NCBI GenBank assembly: GCA_902795715.1
Contig: CADBME010000327.1
Location: forward strand, 1 to 15,018
Direction: 5' to 3'
DNA: 15,018 nucleotides
Source of the DNA: an uncultured Lachnospiraceae bacterium
GTDB lineage: Bacteria > Bacillota_A > Clostridia > Lachnospirales > Lachnospiraceae
In this document: positions 11,564 through 15,018 of the stretch, one piece after another
Position numbering within the stretch: position 1 is the stretch's first letter
How the letters are laid out: each line of letters opens with the position of its first letter
Position numbers and translations under genes: made by a program
The notes under the pieces: model-generated
The model's input: the letters and a program-made list of their open reading frames with translations, nothing else
Told to the model about the DNA's origin: nothing
Databases searched by the model: none

Positions 11564-12328
11564 TCAATCCTGTTTGCTTATTTTCCCCTTTACGGTCTCT
11601 GCCGCTCCACTGGCCTTTCCTTTCACGGTTTTAGCCGCTCCGCTGGCTTTTCCTTTTACCGTCTCTGCCGCCTCGCTGGCCTTTTCTTTTACCGTCTCCG
11701 CCGCTCCGCTGGCTTTTTCTTTTACCGTCTCCGCCGCCTCACCGGCTTTTCCTTTTACCGTTTCCGCCGCCTCACCGGCTTTTCCTTTTACCGTCTCTGC
11801 CGCCTCACCGGCTTTTCCTTTTACTGTCTCCGCTGCACTCTCAGCCTTCTGTCTGACCGTATCGACCGCTTTTTGAGCAGTATCCTTAACAGCATTTCTG
11901 TGGGAATGGGCCTTCTTCTTCTTTCTCCCTTCCTTTTCTCCGGGATTCCTTCCGGCAGAATTTCTTTTTTCCTTTGTTTTTTTCTGGTCTTCTTCGGTCT
12001 GGACCGGATCCGGTTTTTTCATGGATAAGTCCCTGAGAATCCGGACTCTGGAAGGGTCGCCTTCCACACACAGATCTCCATAGGTCGTGGGATCAATTTT
12101 CCCAGAAGCAATGCCAAGCAGGGTCTCTGCATCCGTGCTGATTATAGTATCTCTGTCATAGTACTCATAGGGTTCAATCCGGATTTTTCCCTCATCAATC
12201 TCCATATACAAAGCGCCATGCCCCTCACCCCAGATGTTAAACTGTATGGCAACATGCTCATCAATTCCGGAGGCATCCATACCGCAGTAAACCTCCCGCA
12301 ATCGTGCAACTATCCTTTCGTACATCAT
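11564..12328 (-). CDS. SCP2 sterol-carrier-domain protein with LEA-like 11-residue repeats
   Basis: This is a 254-residue protein. Residues about 1-105 match the SCP2 lipid-binding fold: 'AIQFNIWGEGHGALYMEIDEGKI', 'TIISTDAETLLGIASGKIDPTTY' and 'GDLCVEGDPSRVRIL'. A basic, charged linker (about 105-150, with EKEGRKKKKAHSHR) leads to eight tandem 11-residue units (162-249; typical unit AGEAAETVKGK), preceded by one degenerate unit (151-161). The repeats are predicted amphipathic helix and resemble the group 3 LEA motif (TAQAAKEKAGE) or apolipoprotein-like repeats, which fits lipid or membrane contact or desiccation-type protection. There is no signal peptide or membrane segment. The ATG has GGAGG 10 bp upstream, and it lies 28 bp after the REC-GGDEF-EAL gene, so it is likely co-transcribed. 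The SCP2 call is confident in fold only. The ligand and the role of the repeats are unknown. Confidence 0.78.
   Translation of the reverse strand: MMYERIVARLREVYCGMDASGIDEHVAIQFNIWGEGHGALYMEIDEGKIRIEPYEYYDRDTIISTDAETLLGIASGKIDPTTYGDLCVEGDPSRVRILRDLSMKKPDPVQTEEDQKKTKEKRNSAGRNPGEKEGRKKKKAHSHRNAVKDTAQKAVDTVRQKAESAAETVKGKAGEAAETVKGKAGEAAETVKGKAGEAAETVKEKASGAAETVKEKASEAAETVKGKASGAAKTVKGKASGAAETVKGKISKQD
11582..11845 (-). repeat. 33-bp in-frame tandem repeat, 8 units
   Basis: Eight consecutive 33-bp units encode the 11-residue repeats of the SCP2 protein, with the unit boundary at codon borders. Units differ by a few substitutions, mainly in the Ala-Gly/Ser-Glu/Gly positions and the VKGK/VKEK end. 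A ninth, diverged unit lies just upstream in the coding direction (11846-11878). Because 33 is a multiple of three, copy-number change by slippage would keep the reading frame. There are no CRISPR-like spacers. Confidence 0.92.
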
Positions 12329-12356
12329 ATATACTCTACCTCCGCAATCCTCTTAT

Positions 12357-14051
12357 TTATCTGACATGTATATATTCCCGAAACTCTTCTGCTTTTATGG
12401 GCCTGGAAAAATAATATCCCTGAACAAGGTCACATCCCAGATCCTTTAATATCCTTACCTGTTCCTCGGTCTCAACCCCTTCGGCTATGACGGGAACCGA
12501 GAGATAATCGGCAATATCAAGAATGATTTCCAGCATCCTCGTGTCTTTTCCCTGTTGAAATGCGTTGCGGATGAATTCCATATCCATCTTGAGCACATCT
12601 ACCGGGAGATTGGAAAGCATGTTCAAAGAGGAATAACCGGAACCGAAATCGTCCATCTCAATTTTAAAACCGATTTCCCTCAGCTGCCTTACCATGTCAA
12701 TAATCTGATCGACGTCATCTGCATAGGCTGATTCCGTAACTTCCAAAAGGATATCCCCGGTTTCCAGATTATACTCATGAAGGATCCTCCGGAAGGTATC
12801 CACAAGGCATGGGTCATACATATCCACCCTGGAAACGTTGACGGAAACGGGAAGAGCAGAACCATCTTGGATTTTCCATTCCCGGATATAAGCTGCGACT
12901 CTTTCCCATACATAAGTATCCAGGGCCTGAATCAAACCATTGTTCTCAAAAAGCGGAACAAAAATGGCAGGGGATATTTTCCCTTTTTGGGGATGGTCCC
13001 AGCGAACAAGGGCTTCCGCGCTGGCCAGCACAGGCTCTTCTCCCTGAATATTGTATTTGGGCTGAAAATATATCTGAAACTGTTTTTCCTGTATGGCTGT
13101 GTGGAAGCTCTCAAGGAGCTGTTCTTCATAAATCTGCCTCTCATGCAGTTTCTGATCATAGATTCCAACTGCCCGGGCCGGACCGGACTGGTCTGTGATC
13201 GAAGCCATCTTTGCCCGGTCAAACCGTCTCTCCATCTTCAATGACTTGTCTACCCTGGGGTAAACGCCCATTCGAACCCTGACCCTGTTCTCGGAATTCT
13301 CTCCCTTTTCCATCCGCACGGAGGCTGCCTCAAGGATTTTCTGATAATCTTTTCCATGGGGACAGTAAATCAGAAAGGTGTCTGCTTCTCTCCGACAGAC
13401 GAATGCCCCCGGTCCATCTAAAGCTTCACGAAGGCCGCTGCCAATCCTTTTTAATATTTGATCTCCAAAGGCCGCTCCGAATCGTTCGTTTATAATATGA
13501 AAATGATTGACATCGATCAGCATGGCATCCATCTCCGTGTCCGGATGATACTGGTCGTACTGCTGAGCATAACTGAAAAAATATTCCCTGTTGTAAAGAC
13601 CGGTCACCGTGTCTCTCTCCGTAGACCGGATGGTCTGACGGTCTTCAAAAAGTTCAATCGTTCTGAGAATTCTGGCCCGGATTATTTCCGGCTGGGGATA
13701 GGGTTTGGGTATGAAGTCCATTGCTCCCAAAGTCAGACACTCCACTTCGGCTTTCTGATCGGATGTCATGACAATGACCGGAATCCTTTTCAGATCAGGA
13801 TCCTCTTTCAGGAGGCGAAGCACCTCTGTGCCATTGAGAACAGGCATCATAAGATCCAAAAGAATCATCGATAAAAAGTTTTTTTGCCTGCGGATTTCTT
13901 CCATGGTTTCCCCGCCATCCGCCGCAAATACAAGCTCATAGTCGTCCCGGAGAATAGCGGCCAGGATTTCCCGGTTTATCATCTCGTCATCGGCAATCAA
14001 AATACGGCGCTTTCTGTATTCTGTCTGAATTATTTCATGCTCGTCCGACAT
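12357..14051 (-). CDS. Response regulator with REC, degenerate GGDEF and intact EAL (c-di-GMP phosphodiesterase)
   Basis: This is a 564-residue cytosolic protein. The REC domain (about 15-135) has acidic pocket D21/D22, phospho-acceptor Asp66 in 'LLDLMMP', Thr96 and Lys116. The GGDEF domain (about 145-300) reads RREAD (220-224) at the signature, so it cannot make c-di-GMP but might bind GTP. The EAL domain (about 315-564) is complete: E346-A-L, Asn405 in 'VNVSR', Glu437 in 'EVTES', DDFG (467-470), Lys488, EGVE (524-527) and QGYYF (544-548). It should hydrolyse c-di-GMP under control of phosphorylation by an unidentified histidine kinase. AAGGAG lies 6 bp before the ATG. The gene is 93 bp downstream of a diguanylate cyclase gene, giving opposing enzymes side by side, and is followed after 28 bp by the SCP2-LEA gene. 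Confidence 0.9.
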   Translation of the reverse strand: MSDEHEIIQTEYRKRRILIADDEMINREILAAILRDDYELVFAADGGETMEEIRRQKNFLSMILLDLMMPVLNGTEVLRLLKEDPDLKRIPVIVMTSDQKAEVECLTLGAMDFIPKPYPQPEIIRARILRTIELFEDRQTIRSTERDTVTGLYNREYFFSYAQQYDQYHPDTEMDAMLIDVNHFHIINERFGAAFGDQILKRIGSGLREALDGPGAFVCRREADTFLIYCPHGKDYQKILEAASVRMEKGENSENRVRVRMGVYPRVDKSLKMERRFDRAKMASITDQSGPARAVGIYDQKLHERQIYEEQLLESFHTAIQEKQFQIYFQPKYNIQGEEPVLASAEALVRWDHPQKGKISPAIFVPLFENNGLIQALDTYVWERVAAYIREWKIQDGSALPVSVNVSRVDMYDPCLVDTFRRILHEYNLETGDILLEVTESAYADDVDQIIDMVRQLREIGFKIEMDDFGSGYSSLNMLSNLPVDVLKMDMEFIRNAFQQGKDTRMLEIILDIADYLSVPVIAEGVETEEQVRILKDLGCDLVQGYYFSRPIKAEEFREYIHVR

Positions 14052-14144
14052 ATACAGCTCCTTCCCACTGCTCTGTCCTATTCTATCTATCTATATAGCA
14101 ATTGACGTGGACCGCCAAGGCCGGAATCATTTCCGCTTACAGGA

Positions 14145-15018
14145 TTACCTTGTCCTGGCCCCCATCGCCTTCAGTTCTTTCTTTCGCTGATACATAAGTG
14201 TGTCCGCGCGCTCGAAGACATCATGGAAATCTTCATCTTTGCCGGGTTCAAAGTCGGACATCCCACCCGAGATGACGACTTTTCCCAGGGAAATGTTGTC
14301 TTCAACCCGCTGATTCAGATCCTGCAGCAGGCCATCCCTGTGGTCATAGTCTCTGCCGGAAAGAACAACCACAAATTCATCACCGCCAATCCGGTAAACA
14401 GGGCTATGCAAATAAATTTCACAAATCAGGTCACTGGCTGAACGTATATAGTCGTCGCCGGCCTTATGACCCAGGGTATCATTAATATATTTCAATCCAT
14501 TAACATCGCATACCAGGACACCAAAGGCGGCCTGCAATCCATCTTTGATGGATCGGTTCATGGAAATCTCCATTTCCGCATAGGCATGCTTGCTCTTTAC
14601 CCCTGTCAAAGGGTCTTTGTTGGCCATTTCTCTGACTGTTCCCAGTTCTTTCTCCTTCTCCCTGGCTCTCCGGCTTATCAATGCATAGTTGTTCAGCAAG
14701 ACGGCCAGGGATAGCAGCATGAGGATTATAACAACGATAATACTTCTGGTATTGGTATAACGGATCATGGCCAGCTCCCGCAGAATAAGCTGGTCTCCGG
14801 CATTGCCTCCCAGCCCATGGTAATGCTGAATGATTCGGTTCATGGCCTCCGTGGTTGCGTTCATACTATTCTGACTCATCCACACCAGAGAGACAAACAA
14901 AACCAGAGAAAGAAGCCCGACCCAGACGATGATGGAATAGCCAAACCTTCCGGAACTGTCCCTGCTGAGAACCAGGCGGAAGAAAAGGAAGCCAAGAATC
15001 GCCCATATTACAAAGAGA
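14145..15018 (-). CDS. Membrane diguanylate cyclase, GGDEF domain (5' end beyond window)
   Basis: The frame stays open from the stop at 14145 to the right edge, so the start lies outside and at least 290 residues are present. The visible part has two hydrophobic helices ('FVIWAILGFLFFRLVL' and 'SIIVWVGLLSLVLFVSLVW'), a short non-cytosolic loop of about 45 residues, a further helix ('SIIVVIILMLLSLAVLL') and a basic/charged signalling helix. The GGDEF domain follows, with 'DPLTGVKSKHAY', 'DVNGLKYINDTLGHKAGD' and an intact RIGGDEF signature. No RxxD inhibitory site is seen just before the signature (SPVYRIGG), so product inhibition at that site is unlikely. It should make c-di-GMP at the membrane in response to an unseen N-terminal input. 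An internal TTG at 14900 is not a convincing start, since hydrophobic coding sequence continues upstream. Confidence 0.9.
   Translation of the reverse strand, partial: LFVIWAILGFLFFRLVLSRDSSGRFGYSIIVWVGLLSLVLFVSLVWMSQNSMNATTEAMNRIIQHYHGLGGNAGDQLILRELAMIRYTNTRSIIVVIILMLLSLAVLLNNYALISRRAREKEKELGTVREMANKDPLTGVKSKHAYAEMEISMNRSIKDGLQAAFGVLVCDVNGLKYINDTLGHKAGDDYIRSASDLICEIYLHSPVYRIGGDEFVVVLSGRDYDHRDGLLQDLNQRVEDNISLGKVVISGGMSDFEPGKDEDFHDVFERADTLMYQRKKELKAMGARTR

Noticed and set aside
11582..11845. Possible CRISPR array
   Set aside because: The 33-bp units are directly contiguous with no unique spacers, and they lie in frame within a coding gene.
11574..11876. Plus-strand frame with repeated FPFTVSAASPA peptide
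   Set aside because: It is the mirror of the 33-bp repeat, which stays open in several frames because the period is a multiple of three. The minus-strand frame carries the SCP2 domain and ribosome binding site.
14082..14095. TCTA tetranucleotide repeat upstream of the REC-GGDEF-EAL gene as a phase-variation tract
   Set aside because: There are only about three copies, outside the coding region, which is too short to slip often.

Overview
The window looks like a chromosomal segment of a low-to-mid GC Firmicute of class Clostridia, most likely family Lachnospiraceae. This is inferred from strong AGGAGG-type ribosome binding sites, clostridial-type gene content, and a small cysteine protein (757-933) that I recognise as the Lachnospiraceae-associated DUF6472 family. 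I see no insertion sequence, prophage, integrase or CRISPR array. The gene set is mostly housekeeping and stress response.

Layout from left to right. A tRNA-Leu(CAG) on the minus strand is cut by the left edge (1-80). A divergent orphan gene (264-680) encodes a stand-alone, apparently catalytically dead serine-recombinase-like domain and ends at a hairpin terminator. The small DUF6472 gene (minus) and an AEC-family transporter (plus, 1227-2162) follow. The transporter ends at a bidirectional terminator (2259-2297), shared with a four-gene minus-strand operon that reads from 7956 down to 2332: class I lysyl-tRNA synthetase with a fused C-terminal tRNA-binding domain, an MRB1590-like ABC-class ATPase, a lipoprotein with FKBP/trigger-factor-like folding domains and a very acidic insert, and a PaaI-type thioesterase. 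The operon promoter overlaps the terminator of the preceding gene, a D-Ala-D-Ala carboxypeptidase (8106-8948, minus).

A 487-bp AT-rich intergenic region (8949-9435) separates the minus-strand block from a plus-strand peroxide-defence operon. It holds three perfect and one near-perfect DnaA boxes, several inverted repeats and two promoters. The operon encodes a Cys-type glutathione peroxidase, a thioredoxin-reductase-like flavoprotein with a degraded pyridine-nucleotide motif, and an OhrR-type MarR regulator that keeps the sensing cysteine and its two partner tyrosines. A perfect 10-bp inverted repeat over the operon's -10/start region is a candidate operator for this regulator.

The right end is a minus-strand cyclic-di-GMP cluster. 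It contains a membrane diguanylate cyclase with intact GGDEF (running off the right edge), a REC-GGDEF-EAL response regulator with degenerate GGDEF but complete EAL motifs, and an SCP2-domain protein whose C-terminal third is eight 11-residue LEA-like repeats encoded by a 33-bp tandem repeat. The most unusual items are this SCP2-LEA fusion, the off-context DnaA-box cluster, the class I LysRS fusion and its ABC ATPase neighbour, and the self-contained peroxide-sensing operon.
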